A stretch of DNA of 64,000 nt from Methanobrevibacter thaueri (GTDB lineage Archaea > Methanobacteriota > Methanobacteria > Methanobacteriales > Methanobacteriaceae): positions 52,363 to 116,362 of the forward strand of contig NZ_SUTK01000001.1 of NCBI RefSeq assembly GCF_015062905.1, given 5' to 3'. A program made the position numbers and the translations under genes. The number at the start of each line of letters is the position of its first letter. Within the stretch, counting starts at the first letter, position 1. The notes under the pieces are model-generated. The model searched no databases. It saw only the letters and a list, made by a program, of their open reading frames with translations, and was not told the origin of the DNA. Below are positions 35,683 through 42,955 of this stretch, one piece after another.

Positions 35683-37560
35683 CTAATCGTCTTTTACTTC
35701 ATAGTCTGCATCTATTGTGTCATCATCGCTGTTGTCGCCAGCACCTGCATTAGGGTCAGCTCCTGCTTGTTGTTGAGCTTGTGCTTCTGCCTGTGCTTGT
35801 TGGTAGATTTTTGCACCAATTTCTTGAATTACGTTGGATAATTCATCAGACTTTGCTTTAATGGCATCAACGTCATCGCCAGCTATAAGTTCTCTTAATT
35901 CAGCTACAAGTCCTTCGACTTTAGTCTTTTCATCTTCAGATACTTGATCTTTAAGTTCATCTAAAGTTTTTTCTGAAGTGTAAATTAATGAGTCTGCATT
36001 GTTTCTGATTTCGATTTCTTCTTGTCTTTTCTTATCTGCTTCAGCATTCATTTCCGCTTCTTTGATTTTTTGTTCGATTTCCTCATCGGACAGTTTGGTG
36101 GAAGAGGTAATTGTGATTGCTTGTTCTTTGCCTGTTCCTTTGTCTTTAGCGGTTACATTGATAATACCGTTTGCGTCAATATCAAAGGTTACTTCAATTT
36201 GAGGAACGCCTCTTGGTGCAGGTGGGATTCCCACAAGTTGGAAACGTCCGAGTGAAGTGTTGTCTGCTGCCATTTTCCTTTCACCTTGAAGTACGTTGAT
36301 GTCTACTGAAGGCTGATTGTCGGCAGCTGTGGAGAATACTTGGCTTTTCTTGGTAGGGATTGTTGTGTTCCTTTCGATTAAAGTGGTTGAAACTCCACCT
36401 AAGGTTTCGATACCTAAGGATAATGGAGTAACGTCTAACAATACGATGTCTTTAATTTCACCGGCTAATACTCCTCCTTGAATAGCAGCACCCATGGATA
36501 CACATTCCATTGGGTCAATACCACGTTCGACTGGTTTTCCTATGAATTTTTCTACGAATTTCTGTACGATTGGCATTCTGGTAGGTCCACCGACTAAGAT
36601 GATTTTGTCAATTTCTGATTTGCTCATTTTAGCGTCATCTAATGCTTGTTGCATTGGTTTGCCTGATTTTTCGACAATTGAATCGACGAGCTCTTCTAAT
36701 TTTGCTCTTGTAAGTGAAATGATTAGGTTTTTAGGGGTTCCGTCAGTTCCCATTGCAATGAAAGGCAAGTTGACTTCGGTAGTTGTGGTAGTGGACAATT
36801 CGATTTTTGCTTTTTCTGCAGCTTCTCTTAACCTTTGTACAGCTTGGTCGTTGTCCATCAGGTCAACGCCTTCTTGTGCTTTGAACTCATCAGCTAAGTA
36901 TTTGATTAATACGTTATCCATATCGGTACCACCGAGTTGGGTGTCTCCGCTGGTGGATCTTACTTCAAATACTCCTCCACCGAATTCCATGATGGTTACG
37001 TCCAGGGTACCTCCACCTAAATCGTATACCATGATGTTCATGTCATCTTCTTCAGCTTTGTCAAGACCGTATGCGAGGCTTGCTGCGGTTGGTTCGTTTA
37101 CGAGCCTTACAACGTCCAGTCCTGCGATTGTTCCTGCATCTTTTGTTGCGGTCCTTTGGTTGTCGTCAAAGTATGCAGGTACGGTAATTACAGCTTTTTG
37201 GATAGGTTCTCCGAGGAAGGTTTCTGCATCTTTTTTGATTTTTTGTAAGATAAATGCGGAAATCTCTTGTGGAGAGTATTGTTTTCCGTTCACGGTAACT
37301 TTGTGATCGGTACCCATGCTTCTTTTGATTGCTGAAATGGTATTTTCAGGGTTTGTTACTGCTTGTCTTCTTGCTGGTTCACCGACTAGCATTTGACCGT
37401 CTTCGGTAAATGCAACGTAACTTGGAAATGATTTACCGTATTGGCTTGCACCTTCTGCGGAAGGGATTGTGGTTGGTTTTCCTCCCACAAGCACAGATGC
37501 AGCTGAGTTACTTGTACCTAAATCAATTCCAATAATTTTTTCTTTTTTAGTATCAGACAT
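35683..37560 (-). CDS. dnaK: Molecular chaperone DnaK (Hsp70)
   Basis: About 625 residues. ATPase domain motifs GIDLGTSNSAASVL, VYDLGGGTLDVT and VGGPTRMPIV are intact; the substrate-binding domain and an acidic Gln/Ala-rich tail ending DADYEVKDD follow. ATG 37560 is chosen because GGTGA lies five bases upstream; an in-frame GTG at 37569 overlaps that site. Hsp70 systems in archaea are thought to come from bacteria by transfer. It lies 43 bp after grpE and works with GrpE (exchange factor) and DnaJ. Confidence 0.97.
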   Translation of the reverse strand: MSDTKKEKIIGIDLGTSNSAASVLVGGKPTTIPSAEGASQYGKSFPSYVAFTEDGQMLVGEPARRQAVTNPENTISAIKRSMGTDHKVTVNGKQYSPQEISAFILQKIKKDAETFLGEPIQKAVITVPAYFDDNQRTATKDAGTIAGLDVVRLVNEPTAASLAYGLDKAEEDDMNIMVYDLGGGTLDVTIMEFGGGVFEVRSTSGDTQLGGTDMDNVLIKYLADEFKAQEGVDLMDNDQAVQRLREAAEKAKIELSTTTTTEVNLPFIAMGTDGTPKNLIISLTRAKLEELVDSIVEKSGKPMQQALDDAKMSKSEIDKIILVGGPTRMPIVQKFVEKFIGKPVERGIDPMECVSMGAAIQGGVLAGEIKDIVLLDVTPLSLGIETLGGVSTTLIERNTTIPTKKSQVFSTAADNQPSVDINVLQGERKMAADNTSLGRFQLVGIPPAPRGVPQIEVTFDIDANGIINVTAKDKGTGKEQAITITSSTKLSDEEIEQKIKEAEMNAEADKKRQEEIEIRNNADSLIYTSEKTLDELKDQVSEDEKTKVEGLVAELRELIAGDDVDAIKAKSDELSNVIQEIGAKIYQQAQAEAQAQQQAGADPNAGAGDNSDDDTIDADYEVKDD

Positions 37561-37603
37561 AATTATCACCTTATTTTTTTAATATATTATTATTTAATAA
37601 ACG

Positions 37604-38146
37604 TTATTTTTTACAAACTATAACTTTTGAGTATTTGAGGACTTTGTCCTTGTACATGTATCCTTTCATCAACTCTTCAATAATGTATCCGTTTTCGACA
37701 TCAGGAGAATCTTGAACCATCAATGCTTCATGCTTGTTCAAATCGAATTTTTCTCCTTTTGCAGGAATTTCGCTTACTCCTTCTTTTGCCAGCACATCAC
37801 TAAACTTATTGTAGATCAATTCAATACCTTTTCTTAAATCTTCATCATTTTCGGTTTCTAAAGCTCTGCCGAAGTCTTCATAACAGTCTAGGAAATCTTT
37901 TATAACATTTTCATTAGCGAATTTTACTAGCTCCTGATTTCTCTTGTCAGTTATCTTTTTGAAATTTTCGAAATCAGCTTGAAGTCTTTGTGATAGTGAG
38001 ATGTATTCCTGGGTTTCACTTTCGGATTTTTCAAGATCTTTTTGAAGCTTTTCAATCTCCTGATTTTTTTCTTCAAGAAGAGCTTCATATTTCTCTTCCA
38101 AATCTTGAGTTTCTACTTCAGTTTCGCTTTTATTTTCATCAGTCAT
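37604..38146 (-). CDS. grpE: Nucleotide exchange factor GrpE
   Basis: 180 residues: an acidic N-terminal coiled coil (about 10-75, rich in Glu/Lys), then the dimer-forming helix (SLSQRLQADFENFKKITDKR) and a C-terminal beta domain with FDLNKHEALMVQ and KGYMYKDKVLKYSKVIV. It releases ADP from DnaK. GGTGTAACT precedes the ATG. First gene of the chaperone operon, reading away from an ArsR-like regulator whose operator-like repeats lie in the shared 245-bp gap. Confidence 0.95.
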   Translation of the reverse strand: MTDENKSETEVETQDLEEKYEALLEEKNQEIEKLQKDLEKSESETQEYISLSQRLQADFENFKKITDKRNQELVKFANENVIKDFLDCYEDFGRALETENDEDLRKGIELIYNKFSDVLAKEGVSEIPAKGEKFDLNKHEALMVQDSPDVENGYIIEELMKGYMYKDKVLKYSKVIVCKK

Positions 38147-38181
38147 AGTTACACCTTTTTTAGGTTATTTGAAAAACCTAT

Positions 38182-38370
38182 GTAATAACTCTATACCGAG
38201 AATTTTCCTTTTTGCTCTTTAATATTCAGTTTTTGGGAATTTATGGACATATAGGAAAATGGTTCATCATTTAAGAGTTATTACTTTAAGTTTTTCTGAA
38301 CCAAATATTAAAGTAACAAAAAGTTATCTTTCTCTTACATTATTATAGTAACAAAAAGTTATATAAAGGT
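38182..38370. promoter_or_regulatory. Operator-like repeats and TATA box between grpE and the ArsR-like gene
   Basis: Two identical 16-bp direct repeats AGTAACAAAAAGTTAT lie at 38312-38327 and 38347-38362, exactly 35 bp apart, each with an inverted TAAC/GTTA core. The second touches a near-palindromic TATA box (TTATATAA, from about 38360), 25-30 bp before the regulator ATG. A further 10-bp inverted pair, GTAATAACTC (38182-38191) and GAGTTATTAC (38275-38284), uses the same GTTAT half-site. This fits autoregulation and coupled control of the chaperone operon. Confidence 0.6.
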
Positions 38371-38391
38371 TTCGATACATAAGGTATATAC

Positions 38392-38967
38392 ATGACTAAT
38401 ACAAACGACATTGAGAAAAACGAAAGACCTCGCAGAAATGTCAATAAACCTCAAGGTCACATTGAATTGAGAACCAACTACAATGGACCTTCAGACGACA
38501 TTGATGTAGAGGATATACTTGATGTAATGGGTTGTAAGACTAGAAGAGACATTATAAATCTTTTAAGGGAAGAACCTATGTTTGTAAGTGAAATTTCCAA
38601 TGAACTTGACATTGGACAAAAAGCCATTATCGCACACTTGCGTGCAATGGAAGATATAGGTATCCTAAATTCTTCTTATAAAAAGATTTTAAGAGGCCGT
38701 CCGCGTAAATACTACGATTTGCAGAACGAAGTCAACATACACATTACAATCAACAGAAATAACTTTGATGTGCAGTTTACAGACGACATGCTCAATACAT
38801 TGCAGCTGCCATCAGGAGACGAATGGTCCAAACTATTGGATATCGAAAAGAGAATCGACGATGGACAACTCGAAGCAATCGATGAGTTGAGAAATCAAAT
38901 CAGATTATATGGTAACCTTTTGGAGAGAGCAGAATATATCCTTGAAAGGACCATGAAAAATAGATAG
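38392..38967 (+). CDS. ArsR-like winged-helix transcriptional regulator
   Basis: 191 residues. The N-terminal 40 residues are polar; a winged-helix domain follows (about 43-115: VMGCKTRRDIINLLREEPMF, VSEISNELDIGQKAIIAHL, then wing and RGRPRKYYDL). The C-terminal 70 residues are helical and likely dimerise. It diverges from grpE-dnaK-dnaJ and sits beside clear repeat elements, so it is a good candidate for a local heat-shock or stress repressor, analogous to archaeal Phr but not the same family for certain. The target is inferred from position. Confidence 0.82.
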   Translation: MTNTNDIEKNERPRRNVNKPQGHIELRTNYNGPSDDIDVEDILDVMGCKTRRDIINLLREEPMFVSEISNELDIGQKAIIAHLRAMEDIGILNSSYKKILRGRPRKYYDLQNEVNIHITINRNNFDVQFTDDMLNTLQLPSGDEWSKLLDIEKRIDDGQLEAIDELRNQIRLYGNLLERAEYILERTMKNR

Positions 38968-39070
38968 ATTGTTTGAATTAATTTTCAAACACTTTTTTTA
39001 CTTTTTTATATCATATTTTTAAGAACTACATACTTAATATCAAATATCAATGATTGGGATTATGAAATTG

Positions 39071-39093
39071 CTCAATTCATCAAAGGAATTGAG
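39071..39093 (+). promoter_or_regulatory. Hairpin just upstream of the TTG start at 39100
   Basis: A perfect 8-bp inverted repeat CTCAATTC/GAATTGAG with a 7-base loop, ending six bases before the start codon. Its right arm holds the only ribosome-binding-like sequence (GGAATTGAG), so folding could hide it. Significance uncertain. Confidence 0.35.
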
Positions 39094-39099
39094 TTAATA

Positions 39100-39330
39100 T
39101 TGGCTGATAAATTCGTTAAAAGTGATTCAATTAAAAAAACAGTAGTAAATCTATTAGGTGGTAATATGAAAATCGTTGAAGATTATGCTCAAAGAATTGC
39201 TAATGATAAAGTTGAAGAAAGTATGAAACAAACAGTTTTGAACATGTTTGAAAATGGTTGCAGTGTTAAAAATATTGTTAATTTAACTGGTTATAACTTA
39301 GATTTTGTTAAAAAAGTATTGTCCAATTAA
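39100..39330 (+). CDS. Small protein, HTH-like C-terminus, possibly a remnant
   Basis: 76 residues, helical. The C-terminal MFENGCSVKNIVNLTGYNLDFVKKVL resembles the tail of PD-(D/E)XK transposase/Rpn-type proteins, where a similar 'G-x-S-x-x-x-I-x-x-x-T-G' helix pair closes the protein. The frame stays open upstream (encoding DWDYEIAQFIKGIELI) without a standard start codon, so this may be the 3' remnant of a longer gene or a small independent protein starting at TTG 39100. Evidence for expression is weak. Confidence 0.5.
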   Translation: MADKFVKSDSIKKTVVNLLGGNMKIVEDYAQRIANDKVEESMKQTVLNMFENGCSVKNIVNLTGYNLDFVKKVLSN

Positions 39331-39336
39331 TACTTT

Positions 39337-41577
39337 TCAAATCTTTTTTGCAACAATACTTTGACCAAGAGAAACAGAACCATCCCCTGCACAGGTATTT
39401 AAGTGTTGTATGAAATTATAACTGTTTTCCTCAACATAATTCTTGACACATTCGGTTATGGCTTCATTATAGAATACTCCTCCGGTTGCACCAATGTCAC
39501 TAACCTGTTTTTTATCTGCCGCTTGAATTGCAAGTTCACTCAATCCGATTGCAACTGCAATCTGGCCGGCGGCTGCAACATCTGCCTTTTTCTCGCCATT
39601 CTGGTATAGCCTTACGACCTCTCTCAGGATTTCGGTGGTGTTCAGCTGATTGCCTTCTATGACTGCAGGAATTTCCAGCTCTTTTGTAGCATAATATGCT
39701 GCTGATTCAAGCTTCATTGAGCATTCGCCTTCATATGTACGCTCATGGCAGATTTCAAGAGCAACAGCCATTGAGTCAAGGACTCTGCCTGTACTTGTGG
39801 TTATTCCAACATTTATGCCCGCATCAATCTGCTTTTTGATATTTTTAATTTCAATTTCACCATATTTGAAGTAATCAATATAGTTTCCAATCAAATCGTC
39901 ATCCTTAAGGATGCTTGCAAGCATTCTTGCAGGATATCTTGTTGCAACATCTCCTCCCGGCATCAGTTGAGGTTCAAGATGAGCCATCCTTTCAAATGAA
40001 TTGATGTCTGTGTATAGGATTTCTCCGCCCCAGCTTGTTCCGTCGCTTCCATAGCCCACTCCATCGGCTGAAATGCTGATCATCTCATCGATGCCATGGT
40101 CATTTGCAAGTGCCACGGTGTGCGCATGATGATGCTGAACCGGCAGGACTTCCGCACCATACTTTTCAGCCAGTTCATGTGCCAGGCGGGTTGTAAAGAA
40201 ATGGGGGTGCATGTCACAGGCAATTACATCGAACTCATTGATTTTTGTAATCCTTTCCATGTTTTCAATGGCATTCCTTAAAAACATCAATGTTTTGGGC
40301 TTGTTGGTATTTCCGATGTGCTGTGAAGGGTATACCTTGTCTCCCTTTGCTATTGAGAATGTCACGTCAAGCTCGGGTCCCAATGCCAATACGTTGAGGT
40401 TATTGACATCATATCTGATTGTATACGGTTCGGGAGTGTATCCCCGTGACCGTCTGATGAATGAAAGCTCGTTGTTTCTGAATCTGATGACCGAATCGTC
40501 GCACCTGTTCAGTATCCTTCGGTTGTGAACCAGGGAATAGTCATTGACGCCGTTTATGATTTCACCGTTTTCAATCATCATCGGTTCGCCCGGAATGTTG
40601 GCGGAGGTCATGACATACGTGTCGATGTCGCTTTCATCAAACAATAAATAATGCATCGGAGAGTATGGAAGCATCACTCCAATGTTGTGAAGGCCTGGAG
40701 ATAGGCTTTCAGGGAATCTGTATCCTTCATTTTTCTTTAGGATTACAATTGGCCTTTTGTTGGAGGTTATTGTTTCTATTTCCTTCTCGCTTAAAAGGGC
40801 ATATTTTTCAAGGCTTTCCAAATCCCTGCACATTACTGCAAATGCCTGATTGGGCCTGTTGAGCCTTGACCTCAGCTCTTTGATTGCATCATCATTGTAT
40901 GCATCAACGACGAGGTGTGTTCCTCCTATTCCCTTGATTGCAAGGATTTTCCCATCCTTCAGAATCTCAGCACCTTTTTTGATTGGGTTTTCCACATCCA
41001 ATTTAACGTTCCCTTCATATATCTCCATTTGGGGTCCGCAGTCGCTGCAGCAGATCGCCTCTCCATGATAACGCCTGTCCAATGGCTGTTTGTACTCGAC
41101 AAGGCAGTCATCACATAACGGGAAATCCTCCATTGAAGTTCTAATGCGGTCATAAGGAACGCTTTCAATGACTGTAAATCTTGGTCCGCAGTCGGTACAT
41201 GCATTGAACGGATATTTATAGCGTCTGTCTTGAGGATTTCTGATTTCTTCAAGGCATTTGTCGCATATTGCAATGTCCGGTGGAATCACGCTGACCCCGG
41301 AGTAGGTGTCTCCGCTTTCAATTATTTCAAAATCGGTGCGGTTTTCAATTTCGATTTCACTGACTTCCATGGAATCTATTTTGGCTATCGGAGGCAATTC
41401 CTTAGGTAGTCTATCAACAAAATCAGAGGTTTTTTCTCCTTCAATAATGATTTCAACAACATTTCCAAGATTTCTGACATATCCTTTGAGGTCTAAATCT
41501 ACAGCTAGCCTATAGACATATGGTCTGAATCCCACGCCTTGGACAATTCCTTGAGTTAAAATCATTAAAGCCTTCAT
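39337..41577 (-). CDS. hypF: Carbamoyltransferase HypF ([NiFe]-hydrogenase maturation)
   Basis: 746 residues, complete. HypF makes the thiocarbamate on HypE that becomes the CN ligands of the NiFe site. Domain order: acylphosphatase-like (residues 1-88, GIVQGVGFRPYVYRLA), two zinc fingers (CDKCLEE ... CTDCGPR; CDDCLVE ... CSDCGPQ), a YrdC-like domain (about 195-380), and a Kae1-like carbamoyltransferase domain with HHHAHTVALANDHG near 475 and a C-terminal GGVFYNEAI. It serves the frh hydrogenase in this window and others. It shares one promoter region with larB on the other strand; its ATG lies about 30 bp from that TATA. Confidence 0.96.
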   Translation of the reverse strand: MKALMILTQGIVQGVGFRPYVYRLAVDLDLKGYVRNLGNVVEIIIEGEKTSDFVDRLPKELPPIAKIDSMEVSEIEIENRTDFEIIESGDTYSGVSVIPPDIAICDKCLEEIRNPQDRRYKYPFNACTDCGPRFTVIESVPYDRIRTSMEDFPLCDDCLVEYKQPLDRRYHGEAICCSDCGPQMEIYEGNVKLDVENPIKKGAEILKDGKILAIKGIGGTHLVVDAYNDDAIKELRSRLNRPNQAFAVMCRDLESLEKYALLSEKEIETITSNKRPIVILKKNEGYRFPESLSPGLHNIGVMLPYSPMHYLLFDESDIDTYVMTSANIPGEPMMIENGEIINGVNDYSLVHNRRILNRCDDSVIRFRNNELSFIRRSRGYTPEPYTIRYDVNNLNVLALGPELDVTFSIAKGDKVYPSQHIGNTNKPKTLMFLRNAIENMERITKINEFDVIACDMHPHFFTTRLAHELAEKYGAEVLPVQHHHAHTVALANDHGIDEMISISADGVGYGSDGTSWGGEILYTDINSFERMAHLEPQLMPGGDVATRYPARMLASILKDDDLIGNYIDYFKYGEIEIKNIKKQIDAGINVGITTSTGRVLDSMAVALEICHERTYEGECSMKLESAAYYATKELEIPAVIEGNQLNTTEILREVVRLYQNGEKKADVAAAGQIAVAIGLSELAIQAADKKQVSDIGATGGVFYNEAITECVKNYVEENSYNFIQHLNTCAGDGSVSLGQSIVAKKI

Positions 41578-41601
41578 TAAATTATAATATTGTAAGTTAA
41601 A

Positions 41602-41613
41602 TTTTATATAATT
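41602..41613. promoter_or_regulatory. Shared, symmetric TATA element between hypF and larB
   Basis: TTTTATATAATT reads as a TATA box on both strands. Its centre is about 25 bp from the larB ATG and about 30 bp from the hypF ATG, and neither gene has a clear ribosome binding site, so both transcripts would be leaderless from one bidirectional element. Confidence 0.55.
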
Positions 41614-41632
41614 TTATCCTATATATTATATT

Positions 41633-42394
41633 ATGAAAGATATTCTTGAAAGATTGCTAAGTGGGGAGCTCAATATAGATGAAGCCGAAAGACTTCTCAA
41701 GGCTGATAATATATTGGAGTTCGATGATGTTGTCCAATTTGACATTAAGAGAACAGAAAGGACCGGCTTTCCCGAAGCTGTATTTTCACCAAGCAAGGAC
41801 TATGAGGACTTGATTATAATCATCAGAAATTATCTTGAAAACAGCAGTCAGGATTTGATAATAACAAAATTGTCTCAAGAGCGCTATGAAAGAATCATTG
41901 AAGATTTGGGTAAGAACTCATATATCTTTGATTATAACAGAAGGGCTCAAATACTGATTATACGGCATGAAATCACTAAAAAAGACCCAATTGCAAAAAT
42001 CGGAATTATAACTGCAGGAACTTCAGACATCAATATCGCAGAAGAGGCACGAGTCATAGTTGAAGAAGGAGGATGCGAAGCGATAACCTCCTATGATATA
42101 GGGGTTGCCGGAATTCACAGGCTCTTTCCTCAAATAGCCCATATGGTAGGCGAAGGAGTCCGTGCATTTATAGTATGTGCGGGAATGGAAGGCGCTCTGC
42201 CGTCAGTTGTCGCAGGCCTTGTGGACGTGCCTGTAATTGCAGTTCCAACATCTGTAGGCTATGGTGTTGGAGAAGGAGGAAGGGTGGCGCTTGATGCAAT
42301 GCTTCAATCATGCGCTCCGGGAATTGCCGTTGTAAATATAGATAACGGATTTGGAGCGGGAGTGTTTGCCCTAACAATTGTAAATAGTGATTAA
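41633..42394 (+). CDS. larB: LarB-type pyridinium carboxylase (nickel pincer cofactor pathway)
   Basis: 253 residues. LarB carboxylates and hydrolyses nicotinic acid adenine dinucleotide in the first step of nickel-pincer cofactor synthesis. The PurE-like domain is seen from about residue 120: GIITAGTSDINIAEEA, then YDIGVAGIHR, FIVCAGMEGALPSVVAGL and VPVIAVPTSVGYG. No larC or larE lies in this window. The position opposite hypF, another nickel-enzyme gene, is suggestive. It is followed without a gap by a GNAT gene whose ATG begins right after its stop codon. Confidence 0.93.
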   Translation: MKDILERLLSGELNIDEAERLLKADNILEFDDVVQFDIKRTERTGFPEAVFSPSKDYEDLIIIIRNYLENSSQDLIITKLSQERYERIIEDLGKNSYIFDYNRRAQILIIRHEITKKDPIAKIGIITAGTSDINIAEEARVIVEEGGCEAITSYDIGVAGIHRLFPQIAHMVGEGVRAFIVCAGMEGALPSVVAGLVDVPVIAVPTSVGYGVGEGGRVALDAMLQSCAPGIAVVNIDNGFGAGVFALTIVNSD

Positions 42395-42955
42395 ATGAGA
42401 TATGAAACCTTTGATCCCGATAAACATGATTTGAATAAGGTTGCCAAATTGGTCTACGATGTGGACTACAGAACATTTGACATGCTTTTTAAAGATGAGA
42501 AAAGCGCCGTCAAGACCATTGCTAAGGATTTGCCTAAAAGGGAACTGGGACATTTTTTCAAGGTCATTTTGGATGATGACGGCGAAATAATAGGAGTATT
42601 GATGATTTATGATTCAGAGCTTTCACACAAGTTCTATCTAAAATCACCAAGGCTGCTGATAGTGGATATTTTGGACCATTTTGCATTGGCCGACATCGAA
42701 GATGATGATTTGTATCTTGCTGAAATAGCCATCGATTCCAGATTGAGAGGTCAGGGAATCGGAAGAAAGGTTGTTTGCGACGTGATAGAATATGCCAAAT
42801 CCAAAAACTACAAGAGAGTAACCATTGATGCTGATTTTAGAAATTCCGGTGCAAAAAAGCTTTATGAGCGTATAGGATTTAAAGAATTCAATAAAAAGAG
42901 TGTCAAAATCGGAAGTTTTGAAAGGGGAATGTATAATATGGAGCTAATCCTTTAA
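42395..42955 (+). CDS. GNAT-family N-acetyltransferase
   Basis: 186 residues with the acetyl-CoA-binding motif A as LAEIAIDSRLRGQGIGRKVV (about 108-128; the R/Q-G-x-G core is GQGIG) and motif B NYKRVTIDADFRNSGAKKLYERIGF. Substrate not predictable. The start codon abuts the larB stop (TAAATG), suggesting coupled translation. The 3' end overlaps the convergent glycerophosphotransferase gene by 12 bp. Confidence 0.88.
   Translation: MRYETFDPDKHDLNKVAKLVYDVDYRTFDMLFKDEKSAVKTIAKDLPKRELGHFFKVILDDDGEIIGVLMIYDSELSHKFYLKSPRLLIVDILDHFALADIEDDDLYLAEIAIDSRLRGQGIGRKVVCDVIEYAKSKNYKRVTIDADFRNSGAKKLYERIGFKEFNKKSVKIGSFERGMYNMELIL

Noticed and set aside
36494..37306. 270-codon open frame on the plus strand inside dnaK
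   Set aside because: A common antisense artefact of dnaK codon structure; no start signal and no homologous family recognised.
38147..38391. CIRCE element (HrcA operator) upstream of grpE
   Set aside because: TTAGCACTC/GAGTGCTAA is absent; the repeats found are of a different sequence.
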